Positions 31,833 to 43,169 of a stretch of DNA of 64,000 nt are shown here, piece after piece (positions within the stretch are counted from its first letter, which is position 1; the number at the start of each line of letters is the position of its first letter). The stretch spans positions 5,277,501 through 5,341,500 of the forward strand of contig CM065646.1 in NCBI GenBank assembly GCA_033220425.1, given 5' to 3'. Source of the stretch: Lepraria neglecta (lineage: Eukaryota; Ascomycota; Lecanoromycetes; Lecanorales; Stereocaulaceae). Under the pieces are notes generated by a model. The model was not told where the DNA came from and did no database searches. It was given only the letters and a program-made list of their open reading frames with translations. The position numbers were made by a program, and so were the translations under genes.

Positions 31833-32360
31833 GAGGACTTGACATTACTTTGGGTTACAAGGACAGTATCGTTGGGAGTATGTAAATTTCCCTTTGTTCT
31901 TGATGCACTGCTTCCTCTTTCCTTTCACGTGTTGACATCGAATTCACTTCGTAAGGAAGAGGTTTTTATATACTTCTGGTTGTTTCTTTTTACTTGAAGC
32001 ATCTGTTATCAGCATGGTAGTTGAAGCTGTATAGCTGCGATGTTTAGAGATCTTTTCACGAGACTCATGAATTATGAATCTAGCTCCAGATTTAGGTCAC
32101 CTGCTGGAGAAAAAAACACTCTCCACCGCAATAAACAAAGGCCTATCTAACCACTTCCAAAGTGCCGAAGATGGCCAAGTCCAAAGCTATGCATCAGGTT
32201 TGCATTAACCTACTTGATGAGTTTGAGGGGAAAGCTGCCAGTGCTCAAAAACACTGTAGGAAGTCTATTGTTCACACTTAATACCATTACTTTTTGATCT
32301 ATGGGTTTCCTTGCCATGCTTAAATGGCTCAGTGATACCCGGTCTTCTGATCTCACCCCC
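31833..32360. other. convergent 3' region, right border of the accessory island
   Basis: 528 bp between the HeLo-pseudokinase stop and the RPN9 stop, which converge. It should contain both terminators. No gene or repeat is recognised. Confidence 0.4.
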
Positions 32361-33561
32361 TCACGCAGCCCACACATCCTTCCCCACCCCCTCAATCCAG
32401 TTGCCCAGCTGATTGACACTACTATCCCACTCCCTCAACCGTACCCTCATCCCATCAATCTGTCCCGGATCCAGCACCTTCGGCTGCACCCAATTGATCC
32501 TCGCAATCTCAGCTACCTGATCTATACTTCCTCTCAACAGTCCCAAGCTCAAAGCCTTCATGATCAATATCTCGATGTCTGCGGGCTGCACGTGTGTTTC
32601 TCGTGATATCGTTTGGAAAGTCATTGCACGATCATGTGGTGGGCGACGGAACACAGCCTCTGTGAGGGCTGAGAGTGAAATTTTCTGGTAGAGGAATTCT
32701 TTGTGTTGTTCGAGTTGTGGAGCTTTCGACAGGTTGGCTTCGAGAACATTGTACGCGTCTAGATCACCGCGATTAAAAGCGTACAGAAGATCGCGCAGCC
32801 AGGCATGCGGAGTGGATGTGAGAGTTTCGAGAATGGGGTGGAGGAGGAGCTCGCCGAAGTTGTAGATGGAGTCGGAGACGAGGGCTGCGATGCTGAGATC
32901 GTATGCACGAGATTGGGCGTCGTTAGGGGCGAGGGTGTCCAGATCAATGCATGCGAGGTAGAGGAGAGCGTTCTTGTAGTAGGCGCCGAAATCTTCGTTG
33001 GTTTGATAGTAGCTGGCGTTGATGCGGTAGAAGGTGGCGTGAACCTCGTTCTCGACGGAGTCGAAGGTGTCTAGTATTGATTCTGCGGTATCGAGGTCTT
33101 TTTGAGCGCCAGAGAGATCCTGCAATCGCAGTTTGACCTCGGCTGCAGCGACTAGGGCGTAGACGTAGGCATCCTGTGATGAGGGTTTGTTGACCTTATT
33201 TGTTAGGTCTGTGAGGAAGTTGAGGCGCTCGTTGTCGTCTACACAGGCGTTAGCATATATAACAAGCTCCTGCTACACGAAGTCTTTGCTGACCTTGACA
33301 TTGCGAAGCAGCCAAAAATCCTAACGACACAAACTTGAGCTGGTTGATCTTTTCAGCGAAGCTCAGGATGAAGTGTCTGAAGAGCGGTAGCCGTTGTGAG
33401 GCACTGTCAGGAGTATTGAAATATTCAACGAGGACATCAGTGAGTTGATGCCATAGCTTGCGGTCCCAATAGTCTTCTATCATCAGGAAGCTCGCCTTTA
33501 AATCTTCTGGTGCAGCTTCCCTCTGTTCAGAGAGGAAATTGGAGACGACTTCGGGATCCAT
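32361..33561 (-). CDS. RPN9: 26S proteasome regulatory subunit RPN9
   Basis: Non-ATPase lid subunit of the 26S proteasome (PSMD13 family). Two exons, 33561-33294 and 33238-32361, with a 55-nt intron, 381 residues, the normal family length. The start MDPEVVSNFLSEQREAAPEDL is typical; an in-frame ATG 15 codons upstream would add an unconserved leader. Residues 40-230 are helical repeats, and about 245-345 form the PCI domain (FLYQKISLSALTEAVFRRP, ADIEILIMKALSLGLLRGSID). The intron joins QCQ to DDNERLNFL in phase. It is divergent with the complex I gene over 235 bp. Confidence 0.95.
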
Positions 33562-33796
33562 AGCTGGGGGAGAATTGGTTGATGGAGGGGATAGCTTCAA
33601 GTTCAATGAACTTCAATGATGTTAGCGAAGCTGCTGGAATATTGACAGCTGTTTGTAGAGGCGTTCAAGCTCTAGGCTGGGCAAGGAACGCGGCGGTGGA
33701 TAACCCGCGCTAGTGGACCCTTTCCGCCCAACATTGCGCCTCCACCTCACTCCACCTCTCTTAAGAAAGAATGAGCTGATGGTCTAGCACGCAGTC
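33562..33796. promoter_or_regulatory. short bidirectional promoter between RPN9 and the complex I gene
   Basis: Only 235 bp separate the two divergent start codons, so both housekeeping promoters must overlap or share elements. No TATA box or named site is obvious. Confidence 0.6.
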
Positions 33797-35376
33797 ATGC
33801 AGAAGTGCCTGGCCTCTCCGGCTTCCAATTGCCTACGGGCTGCCTCCAGAAACTCAATAACGCGCAGTGGAACCTTGATCTCTCGACGAGGACTCCAAGA
33901 TGTAGCTATATCGAGAACGGGGAAGCCCATCATCAGGGTACAAGGCGGAAGGTATTAGCCACTATCCTGGAAGTATTGTCAATTGAATATGCAGAAAGCT
34001 AATAGAATGTTTGCAGGTCGGCACTTGGAGGTATACCACATGCGCTGTCCACTTCAGACCTCTACTGACCGACAAAGGACATACTGCGACGGTTTTTGGG
34101 GCTACAGGGTTCTTGGGCCGCTACATTGTTCATAGATTGGGTACGATTGGACTGAGCCGAGCTGGCGGAGTGATACTGACAGCGGCAAGCTTCGCGAGGA
34201 TGTACCGTCGTCGTGCCATTCCGAGAGGACATGGCAAAGAGGCACTTGAAGGTCACAGGCGATCTGGGCAAAGTGGTCTTCATGGTGCGATCTGCGCCGG
34301 CAATTTGGAGGTCTCAATGACTTATGCACTGTACAGGAATATGATCTCCGAAATACTGCCTCGATAGAAGAAAGCGTTCGACATTCAGACGTGGTTTACA
34401 ATCTTGTTGGACGAGACTACCCTACTAAGTATGGATCTTCTTTTAGACCGGCGAACCTTGATACTCATGCGATGCAGGAACTTCGACCTCGAGGACGTTC
34501 ATGTGGAAGGGGCTGAGCGTATTGCAGAGGCTGTGGCTAAATACGATGTCGACCGCTTTATCCACATGTCATCCTACAATGCAAACAAGAATTCGCCCTC
34601 AGAGTTCTTCCGCACGAAGGTACCACACGTCCTTGCTTGTGTTGCGACTTTATGCTAAGAATTCGTCTCCAGGCGCGAGGCGAAGAAGTTGTACGGAACA
34701 TCTTCCCGGAGACTACCATCGTCCGACCTGCTCCAGTCTTTGGCTACGAAGATCGATTACTACACACGCTTGCGGGCGCCACGAATCTGTTCACGTCAAA
34801 CCACATGCAACAAAGGTTCTGGCCTGTTCACGTAAGCACAGTCATAGCCTCTCTCACAACGCTCTATCTAACGAATTCAAGGCCATTGATATAGGCACAG
34901 CGCTATCACGTATGCTGGAAGACGACAACACCGCATCTGAAACGTTCGAACTCTATGGACCCACAAATTACTCGATGGCAGAGATAGCCGAGCTGGTGGA
35001 CAAGGAAATCTACAAAAGGCGCCGACATATAAACGTCCCGAAGCCTATACTGAAGCCAGCCGCGAAATTACTCAATCAGCTGATATGGTGGAAAACTACA
35101 TCTGCCGACGAAGTGGAGAGGGAGTTCCTTGACCAGGTGATTGATCCGAAAGCCAAGACGTTCAAGGACTTGGGCGTAGAACCGGCGGAATTGAGGAATT
35201 ATACCTTTCACTATCTGGTAAGCCGTTCTAAGTTTTATCGTAAAATACTGCGCTGACTCGGTTCTTCACCTATATAGCAAGCATACCGGAGTTCGTCATT
35301 CTACGATCTACCACCAGCAACGGAGCGAGAGAAGAGGGAAGAGAAAAAGTTTCTGCACGTCATTGATGATCAATGA
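33797..35376 (+). CDS. nuo-40: NADH:ubiquinone oxidoreductase 40-kDa subunit (NDUFA9 family)
   Basis: Accessory subunit of mitochondrial complex I with an atypical short-chain dehydrogenase fold that binds NADPH. Nine exons: 33797-33951, 34017-34030, 34078-34140, 34190-34284, 34337-34428, 34478-34619, 34673-34831, 34882-35217 and 35278-35376, 384 residues. Exon 2 is a 14-nt micro-exon that completes RVQGGRSALGGHTATVFG. The N-terminus is an Arg/Ser-rich mitochondrial presequence (RAASRNSITRSG). The nucleotide-binding loop is TVFGATGFLGRYIV; other conserved blocks are VVYNLVGRDYPTKNF, YDVDRFIHMSSYNANKNS, TIVRPAPVFGYEDRLL and LFTSNHMQQRFWPVH. The end YRSSSFYDLPPATERE is also typical. Eight introns of 47-65 nt all close in phase. 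Confidence 0.95.
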
Positions 35377-35629
35377 TGGCTCAGAGCGGGGAATTGTGTT
35401 GGTTCAGAGGTAGGGGGCTTCTGGGTCCTTTCTGTATATATGCTCCGACTACCTTAGACGTAGTCAAAGAACCATCTGAACATTGTCCATGGCAGCGATC
35501 GAGGGATATTCCGTCAACCTGAAGAGAAAGTGGAACCATGTCACGTTCGCCAGACACAAATCATCTTGCTTTCAGATTCCGATTGCTTTGATAGGCTTGG
35601 CGAAGATTTGAGCTATTTCACAGAGAATT

Positions 35630-36183
35630 ACTCACATCAAATGCCAATTTCACATGAATTCCAATTATTTCGTCTATATATTCAGCTCGCCATCTGTCTT
35701 TTTCATCCTTCATTATCCCCACCAGTCAAGAAACTTCATTTCAACAACCCACCTTGCACATCAACACTAAGTCTAAACTAATCCGGACGAAAACACAAGA
35801 TACCATAACATACCTCATCAAGCAGCAACTAAACCCTACATCCGAATTCCAAAACCACAATCCAAACTCACCCAAAATATGGAAAGCATACTCCTGCTCC
35901 TTCGTCTTCAAGTCGCTGCCTAATGACATGATATATCCAGAACAACTTCCATACGATAGGTACCCCTTCCCTCCGCCACCGCTCCCTGGAGACCGAACTC
36001 AGCGAATCTCCACTCGTCGGCGTCGGCATTACCCCTTTCTAGCTTTTCATGATTATATCTTCATTTATGGTTGTTGTTTGGCGCCTCAAGTCAGAGAGGG
36101 CGAAGGAACTTAATCGGCTAAGTGATATCGAGAAGGTGGAAGTGAATGGAGATGGAGGAGTAGGGGTGTTCAAGGATGAATGA
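35630..36183 (+). pseudogene. decayed tandem copy of the small membrane-protein gene
   Basis: Similar in order and sequence to 36650-37191. Matching marks: leader CTCACATCAAATGCCAATT (other copy CTCACATCATATGCCAATT); CCTACATCCGAATTCC before the start (other copy CCTTCATCTGAATTCC); ATGGAAAGC at 35879; a Ser-Leu-Glu-Thr motif at 35983; a hydrophobic segment (FMIISSFMVVVW); and an Asp-Ile-Glu-Lys motif at 36124 followed by a stop at 36181. In this copy the ATG and the Leu-Glu-Thr motif are out of phase (104 nt apart, against 78 nt in the other copy), there is a TAA after 14 codons, and a TAG at 36040 cuts the membrane segment. A TTTCTAG at that TAG could be an intron end, so a different gene structure cannot be excluded. 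Confidence 0.5.
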
Positions 36184-36649
36184 GAGAGCTTTGACTTTGA
36201 CTGGCAGAAAATGAGCTTGGAGTTGATGATTAAGACATTGCAATCTTACCTTTTTCGATGGGAATATAATAAAAGAAAAGTTGATTTTTGATTCTTGTTT
36301 GCTTGCATCCATGTCTGGTCCAGATACTGTTCGTTATCTTCTTTTCTCGACCTCTGAGATGATCTGAGAATAATTCGAGAGGCCTAACCTCTTGCCTAGT
36401 CTTCCGTTCATAATTCTATCCCGAATTCGCTAGCCTACTCTCTAAAGCCGCGAGCATTTTTTTGGTATGAATACATGCCTACTATGACGATCCTTAGACC
36501 TAAACCCAGCATAGTCCAGGATGGTGGCTCTGTGCTGCTTCCCCCCAAGTGATGCCCTCTGAGCATCGCCGCCATCTTCCCAGCACGAGGCCCGTTGTAT
36601 TTCTGCTCGGTAATGTGAAGATTGGAAAAACCTGTTAGCCAAGACCTGC
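36184..36649. other. spacer between the two copies of the duplicated gene
   Basis: About 470 bp, AT-rich in parts, no protein-like frame. No tRNA or transposon remnant seen. Confidence 0.35.
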
Positions 36650-36722
36650 TCACATCATATGCCAATTCTAAAAGGATTGCTTGTTTCTTTCTATAAATTC
36701 AACTTATCTATCCATCTACTTG

Positions 36723-36748
36723 CTTTCTTTCTTTCTTTCTTTCTTTCT
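36723..36748. repeat. (CTTT)6 microsatellite
   Basis: Six tandem CTTT units in the 5' leader region of the small membrane-protein gene at 36913. Confidence 0.85.
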
Positions 36749-36912
36749 CATTCACTATTCTTACCACTTAAGAACATTGATCAGAACACAGATCCCACTC
36801 AGTCCAATCCAAGGCAAGTCTCACCAGAGCACATAAATATATCAAACCCCATCCATCTCCCTAAGGAACGACAGAAACCTTCATCTGAATTCCCAATCCA
36901 AATCCACCTAAA

Positions 36913-37191
36913 ATGGAAAACAGCGGGTCAATAGTTTGCAAGATGTTCCACTCCCTACCAAAACCTGAGACAACGAATCTTCCCAATCCATCCTTAGAGA
37001 CGGGCCCCATCGACTTCTTCCTCGGCGTCTTCGCTGTTTGCTGTTTTTTGATGGCTATGATTCCCCCAATTCTCACGTTCTGGGAGTTTACCTGGAGGAA
37101 GGAGGGAGCTGATCATTGGGTGGACATCGAGAAGACAGCTGAACATGTCAGTGAAGCAATAACCACCCATGAAAACCGTAGCGTCGACTGA
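36913..37191 (+). CDS. small single-pass membrane protein
   Basis: 92 residues in one exon. One hydrophobic segment at about residues 35-57 (FLGVFAVCCFLMAMIPPILTFW) is followed by a charged tail with VDIEKTAEHVSEAITTHE. There is no cleavable signal peptide. I recognise no family. Support for it being a gene is its similarity in motif order and spacing to the decayed neighbour at 35630-36183: both keep Ser-Leu-Glu-Thr, the membrane segment and Asp-Ile-Glu-Lys, 132 and 141 nt apart, both multiples of three. Confidence 0.5.
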   Translation: MENSGSIVCKMFHSLPKPETTNLPNPSLETGPIDFFLGVFAVCCFLMAMIPPILTFWEFTWRKEGADHWVDIEKTAEHVSEAITTHENRSVD

Positions 37192-37650
37192 GAGAAAAAG
37201 AGATTAGAGTCGGAGGAAATGAATTTAGAGTTGCAGGGTCTGGTCGGAATGTAATGTGCAGAAGAACAGAATGACACAACGGTAGCTGAAGATGCCTGGA
37301 GTATTGAATGGATGAGCGAAACCACGTGAGGAGCTGGGAGAAGATACAATGTACTAATGTTCGAGAGGACTGAAATTAATATGTGGTATTTCATTGTCAT
37401 TCACATCATATGTTCAATCCGAGTGCTGGTCTCCTGCTTGTACCACTTAAGGGAAACTGTAGTCTAGAGGCATTGTCCGTACTGAGGAGAAGCTTGAAAA
37501 CCTTCGTTGCCTTTCACTGGTAGTGTTCGGGAGAGGTTTCCTCGCTAACATCCATGAAGTTGCGATGATAGAATCAACACTGATATTGACTTGGCGTGAC
37601 GCTCGTCCGATTCGACGTTACAGTATGGCGTAGGAAGGTGCACTGTTGTT
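37192..37650. other. convergent 3' region
   Basis: 459 bp between the small membrane-protein gene and the 3' end of the RING gene. No gene seen. Confidence 0.35.
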
Positions 37651-38886
37651 CTACTTCCCTCCGAGCCGGCGTCTGTGGGCCTTTGCGGCCTCAGTCTCTT
37701 TGATGTTGGGACCATCCGAGTTTTGCCTGACGAGCTGAAGTTCGTTGGTTGGGGTTCTAGATTTGCTGTCGTCCTTAGCCAAGGTCCGACGGATACCGGT
37801 GATTGGAGCTCGAAGGACGATGAGCATAGTATGGTACGTAGCGATCAGTGTCTCGATGTTTTCCTTTCCGGACGGCAAGTTTCGAATGGCTAGGCTCCCT
37901 TCCACCTTGCTCTTGTCGATCCCCCCTTCTCTGATCAAGGTTAGTCGGGTGTTGTGCTTTATGTTCAGGTATCGTAACAGCGGTTTCGCCGTACTGCACA
38001 TGCCGGTCCCAGTCTTCAAGTGAAGTGTACGGACTTCGAAGCCATGCTCTCATCTCGTGAAGGAAAAGCCTGGTGTTCTCCCTACCAATAAATTCTTGCA
38101 GCATGTCCTCTGCCTGTCCTCCGCTGCCCTTTATATCCACAGTCTTCAGTATCGCAACGATATACTCGAGCAAAAACTCCGCATTATTGGCTCTCCTGGT
38201 GACTCCCTCCAGCTCGCTACCGTCCGGACTTAGAAATTCGAAGACTTGCAGCTCACGCCTGATCCACTTCCGCGCTCGTGAGACTAGTTCGTCATCGTGG
38301 CTGAACAGCTGAGGCGTCAGGTCTCGGAACCTTGACAGGCGATTCGATCCAACGTGCAGCGAGTATAGTTGGTTGCGGTAGACATGTCGCCGACGCAGTA
38401 GAGCAGTGTCAGGACTCACTGGTGGCTGAGGCCTACATCTTCGGTCTCTCCAGTTGGGCCGCGGTCGTCCTCGAAAATCGAATCTGCCATTTCCTGGTCT
38501 TATTGGATTGGTGGCTTCACTCGTTGAAGCCTTCTGTGCGCTTGATGGGACGCTGTATGTCTTGAATTCATTGGGAGATTTCAGTTCGTAGTCGACAGTG
38601 CACACTTCAGTCTTGCCTAGAAACGTATGAGCTAGGAATGCTCAGAACCAGGGGCAAACAGGTCTTACTGACATAATGGACAGGTTGAACTCTCTTGTAG
38701 CCAGCTTACAAGGCACAAGAAGTCAAAGCTGTCATGGTGGCATGGGCGTGCAATAGCCCGTTCCGAGATTGAATCAAGACAAATTACACATGGATCTGTA
38801 TGGCTGTCTGCGTTATCGCCAGTTTCCTTGACCTCCTCAAGCGTGCTCTTGAGCACTTTCTGTCTGATCTCGTCCCCCTCTTCCAT
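37651..38886 (-). CDS. RING-finger protein, Topors-like E3 ligase
   Basis: Three exons: 38886-38673, 38616-37797 and probably 37756-37651, 379 residues. The RING domain (about residues 32-75) reads [20 protein letters not shown], then FLCLVSW, then CPLC; its last cysteine is made across intron 1 by splicing from a GTCAGT donor, giving CPLCKTEV. A conserved block follows ([74 protein letters not shown]), typical of Topors-related ubiquitin/SUMO ligases, which are nuclear. The last intron would be only 40 nt (GTATCC...CTAAG...CTAG); it closes in phase to end AHRRRLGGK. If unspliced, the protein ends at 37775 with PSDLG. The RING and core are secure, the C-terminus is not. Confidence 0.82.
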
Positions 38887-39104
38887 ACGCTCACTGTGAA
38901 GACTTTTAGAGAAGTTAAGGCACGGGGATGAGGCTTTATGAGCGCCACAGCGGGAGCGATTGCGGAAGGTGCCGAGGGAGGCTAGTGCTTTGCTTCATCA
39001 TTTGGACTTGAAGCTATCTTTCACTTTCTTTACATCATTTCAACCATGGAGGACTCTTCTCAAGTATGACCTAGTACCATATGATACGGTATTGGCTCGA
39101 GAGA

Positions 39105-40993
39105 ATGACAACCCCCATGACAAATGGCTCCTTGAACCAGCGCAAGGTGGTCTCACATACACTGACAGGCCTGAAACGATGGTCATGCCACAGTCGCGAG
39201 CTACCTCGTAAGCTCCATGAGCTTCCCACAAGGATGTTTACTAATCAAGAAACAGCTGTCAATCAGGTGAAGGCTCTCCACGTGTACGACTTCGATAATA
39301 CGTGTTAGCAGCCCCCAACACCCAAGCTAAAGACAGAGCTCACGTACAGCAGTGTTCATGAGTCCCTTGCCAAATCGGAAATTATGGAATGATCAGACCG
39401 TTAGCTTCCTACAGACACAAGAATGCTTTATCAACGGAGGATGGTGGCATGATCAACGCATCCTGGAGGCCACTGGCCAGGGCATTGAAAAAGAGGAGCC
39501 AAAAGCATGGGAGGGCTGGTGGAATCAAACCATAGTACGCTTCAAGTCATATTAGAAAGACGGCCTTTAACGAGACGAAGGTAGACCTTGTGGAGCTCAG
39601 TGTCCAACAGGAGGACGCCCTCACTGTGCTCCTTACTGGTCGAGCGGAACACAACTTCGCGGAGCTGATCAAGCGCATCGTCACCAGCCAGAAGCTTGCC
39701 TTCGATATGATCTGCTTAAAGCCACAAGCGGGGCCTAACAACCAAAAATTCCGATCTACGATGCATTACAAGCAATCAATCCTGGAAGACCTGGTTCACA
39801 CCTACAAAGACGCTGATCAGATACGGATCTATGAAGACAGGCCTAAACAGTGAGTGCTCTGCCGGCCTGCTGACGAGAAATTGCACTAAAGGCTCTGTAG
39901 CACGAAAGGCTTCAAGGATTTCTTTGGGATGTTCAATAGAGACCTCCAAGCTGCAGGAGGGGCCGCTCTACGAAAACCTATCACGGCAGACGTGATCCAA
40001 GTAGCAGACACAGTGACAACGCTTGACCCAGTCATCGAGGCCTCAGAAGTCCAACGCATGATCAACAATCACAACGCTCAAACCAAAGACAAGAAGATGC
40101 TGGAGATGAAGCGCACAGTCCACTTCACTGGCTATCTTCTAAATCCTACGGACACCGCCAAACTGCTCACTCTCGTAAAGACTCCTCAGAACATGCACGA
40201 GAGCGATGTCAAATTTCTCTCTAACAATATCCTCATCACTTTTGGGCCCGCCCCAGGACACATCCTCAACAAAATTGGTGGCATAGGGTACAAGCAGACA
40301 TGGCAAGTGACCGCCTTCGGGACGTTTGAGAACAAGGTGTGGGCAGCACGGGTTGACCCTGTCCCACCTATATCCGTATATCACACCGAAAATAACGTTC
40401 CTTTCATCCTTCTCGCTCACCAGAGAGGGGCGCGGCCTAGTGATGCTAATCGGATACAAAATTGGCAGCCTGTCAGTGCGGACAAACAGTACGTCATTCA
40501 GACAACTGTCGGGGAAAAAGTCCAACTGCGAGTCGAGCCTGAGACAGAAGGCGAAAGCGAGTACGACAGTCTCTTCGATCGCAACCGCAGAAATCTCAAA
40601 AGGCAGCACAGTCTACCATCAGGACCGCAACATAACCACAGGCCATACGGCAACGACGAGAATCGAAGACCTAGCGGCCCCAATGGCAATCACAAGGGCG
40701 GTAATCAGAACCGAGGCCGCGGCGGGGGCGGTGGCCGAGGCGGAGGTAATAATAATAATCGAGGCGGACGAGGGGGTGGCCCTGGGAGAGGCGGAGGTGG
40801 TAACAACAGGGGAAGAGGAGGTGGTGGGCAACGAGGATATAAGTCTCTCGATGATGTGGGCTCCGGTGGCGGGCGGTACAATGGGCAGAGAGGGGAGCCG
40901 AATTATGACGACTACGTGCCCAACGGGGATGGGTATAATGCGGCGTTCCCGGCTCTTGGAAATGGAAGTGGCGGTCTGCCGTATGGCAAATGA
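39105..40993 (+). CDS. HAD-domain RNA-repair-like protein with RGG tail
   Basis: Five exons: 39105-39207, 39256-39303, 39353-39534, 39581-39849 and 39901-40993, 564 residues, with introns of 46-51 nt. The N-terminal half is a haloacid-dehalogenase fold of the type found in Swiss Army Knife RNA repair proteins: nucleophile motif HVYDFDNTLF (DxDxT; made by splicing from a GTTAGC donor), FINGGWWHD, ALTVLLTGR (motif II), and IRIYEDR (motif IV). About residues 260-400 form a second folded domain (VHFTGYLLNP; NILITFGPAPGHILNK). The tail from about residue 440 is rich in Arg, Gly and Asn with many RGG/RGGG units, an RNA-binding signature. A role in RNA end processing is suggested by the family name and the RGG tail, not shown. 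Confidence 0.85.
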
Positions 40994-41480
40994 GTGTGTT
41001 CGATGGCTCGTGGAGACAACAGCATTGCATAGCGGGTGCCATGACGTTAATATACGTCCTGCTATGGACGTGGGTTAAGGTGGGCTATTTTGGCATGGAA
41101 TGTGATCATATTGCTCGATCACTGGCATTTCTTGCGAACAAAAACCTCGGCAAATGTGTATGTGTCATTCTGTGCATTATGTTCCTTCCATCTGTTTATT
41201 TTCCAAGGCATCAAGACAGATGCTCTTGATTCACATCCTGGGATCTGTTCTGACATCCAGCTCATTCCGTCCTGAACCCCTGCAAATGCAACGGCAACGC
41301 TTTGAAACATGGGTGAGATGCACTGTACAGGCGGCGTAAAGAAGGGTATATGTCAGGCGGTCGTCCTATTGTCCACCTTAACGCACCCAAATGCTCGCTC
41401 AAAATCATTAGGATCGGTCAATTCTCGTCCTCGTCATCTTCATTCTATTTCCATATCTACATTCTCCCTCCACCAATCTA
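40994..41480. other. convergent 3' region
   Basis: 487 bp between two converging genes. No gene or repeat seen. Confidence 0.4.
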
Positions 41481-42411
41481 TCAGTCATCCGTCAACTTGT
41501 CGAAAAGCTGAATACTCAGTATCATAACCAACAGCCCAATTGTAACCACAATCAGCAGTGAGAACCCAAACCATCCCAGCACCATCGCAGTCGTACCGAC
41601 TCCACTTCTAACACTCCCATTTCCCAAGTCTTGAGCGATCGTACTTGCTGCCACCGATGCCGTATGCTGCCATAGCACGGAGACGAGAACGAAAATTGAA
41701 GCGACGAAGATGAGCGCGAGAGAGAGTTGTGAAACGGGTCGTGACGGGAAGGGTTTGACGTCTCTGATTTCGGAGCCGTCGTCGTTGGTTTCTTCATGCC
41801 AGCCAGGGAAGGTGGCGAGGAGGAGGAAACAGAGGAATGCGAGAATGATGGCGACGATGCTGTGAGATGTGTTAGCAACTGTGCTCTACATTGAATGGAT
41901 GCAAAGGAGCTTAGTACTCACATTAAGTACGGGAACACAATACTGTCCTTGAACGTCGATGCAACCCAAATCAGATTCAGCGGATCCTGATCCACCGACA
42001 CCTGCGTTGCTAGACTTGTTGCGTTGTTCGAGCACAAGAAGGCGCCGCCATCAGGATTGATACAAATACCGAAGTACCCTACCCGGACTTCAAGTTGCGC
42101 CTGGCCGACTATATTTGCGATTGCGGTGGTGACGCCTGGGTCGACTTGGGAGGGAGCGAAGTTTGGCGGGTAGGACTTGTAGTAGAGGGAGATGAGGAAG
42201 ATGTTGGGGATTAAGGGTGATGAGGATGAGCAGCCTGCTAGGAGGAGGGAGAGAAGAATGATTGCTACGGCAATTAGGACCATGAGGACGTGGTGGTAGC
42301 CGATTGTTGGGATTAAACCTGTGAGGAGAGGTTAGTTGACGGTGTCATTGTGTACAGGCATTGAGTGGAAAACGTACGTGTAAATCCTACAGCAAACCTC
42401 ATGTTCGCCAT
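41481..42411 (-). CDS. Fig1-family membrane protein
   Basis: Plasma-membrane protein of the Fig1 family (calcium uptake and membrane fusion during mating in yeast). Three exons: 42411-42378, 42318-41922 and 41859-41481, introns 59 and 62 nt, 269 residues. Four membrane segments: about residues 20-42 (HVLMVLIAVAIILLSLLLAG), then after an extracellular loop three more, starting VAIILAFLCFLLLATF, LSLALIFVASIFVLVSV and MVLGWFGFSLLIVVTIGLLV. The loop holds the family signature VRVGYFGICINPDGGAFLC, with the paired cysteines of this claudin-like fold. The intron 2 junction joins FPYL to IVAIILAF in phase. Confidence 0.87.
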
Positions 42412-43169
42412 CTTGACTGTCTTGCGGGCTCACTCCCCACTCCGAAAAGGGCTGCGACCCTCTCTTCCTCCACGCACTTGTCCTTCGAAAAGGACAATGC
42501 CTTTGTTGCCGCTCAGTCCTTGCGTATGTCTGAGGTCACGCGTGGAATGTATCGTGGTGATGTCAGGCTAGTTTGAGGAATGTTGCGAGGAGGTGGTCGG
42601 TGCAACTATTCGAAAAGCAGTGTAAAGAGCGTAGAAAGTCGGGCTTCTAAAATCGGTCAGATAGTATTCACTTCAAGCATGATGATGGTAAGGTATCCTG
42701 ATGGCAATTGCAGATGTTTCTTCAAAGTAACTCTAGCCAGAATTCCTCAGATGCGCCCCAAGTAGTACTCCCAAGCAAGCTGTGGCGGGTGACAAAAGAT
42801 GGTAGGGTGGAAATTCTGATGGCTGGGCGACCCTAGCTTAAGTCCGTAAACACTCGTTGCTAGGGACAAGGGACAGATAAAGTTTCGGTAAGCCGCATGC
42901 CCTAAGCACTAACGCCAATAAGGTTTCTTTGACAGCCGCCAGTGACATCGCAAACACGCTCCAAATGTTGTCAGTTGATTTTGAATCACGGTAATGATGT
43001 GGCAACATATGACAGGCTCAGTTGTGCGCCTTTGATTCCATGTAAGGTAACTGATGATTGGTGGGCCTTAGTGCATGTAAGAGCATTTATGATTGCTCAC
43101 TTTATTGAACGATGGAAATATTATAGAGCTTTGAAGCAAAACGCTCCTATACATAATGAGGCTCAATCG
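42412..43169. other. intergenic, 0.76 kb
   Basis: Lies between the Fig1 gene start and the SLD2 stop, both on the minus strand. It should contain the Fig1 promoter and SLD2 terminator. The plus-strand frame that begins at 42942 continues through SLD2 in antisense and is not thought to be coding. Confidence 0.4.
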
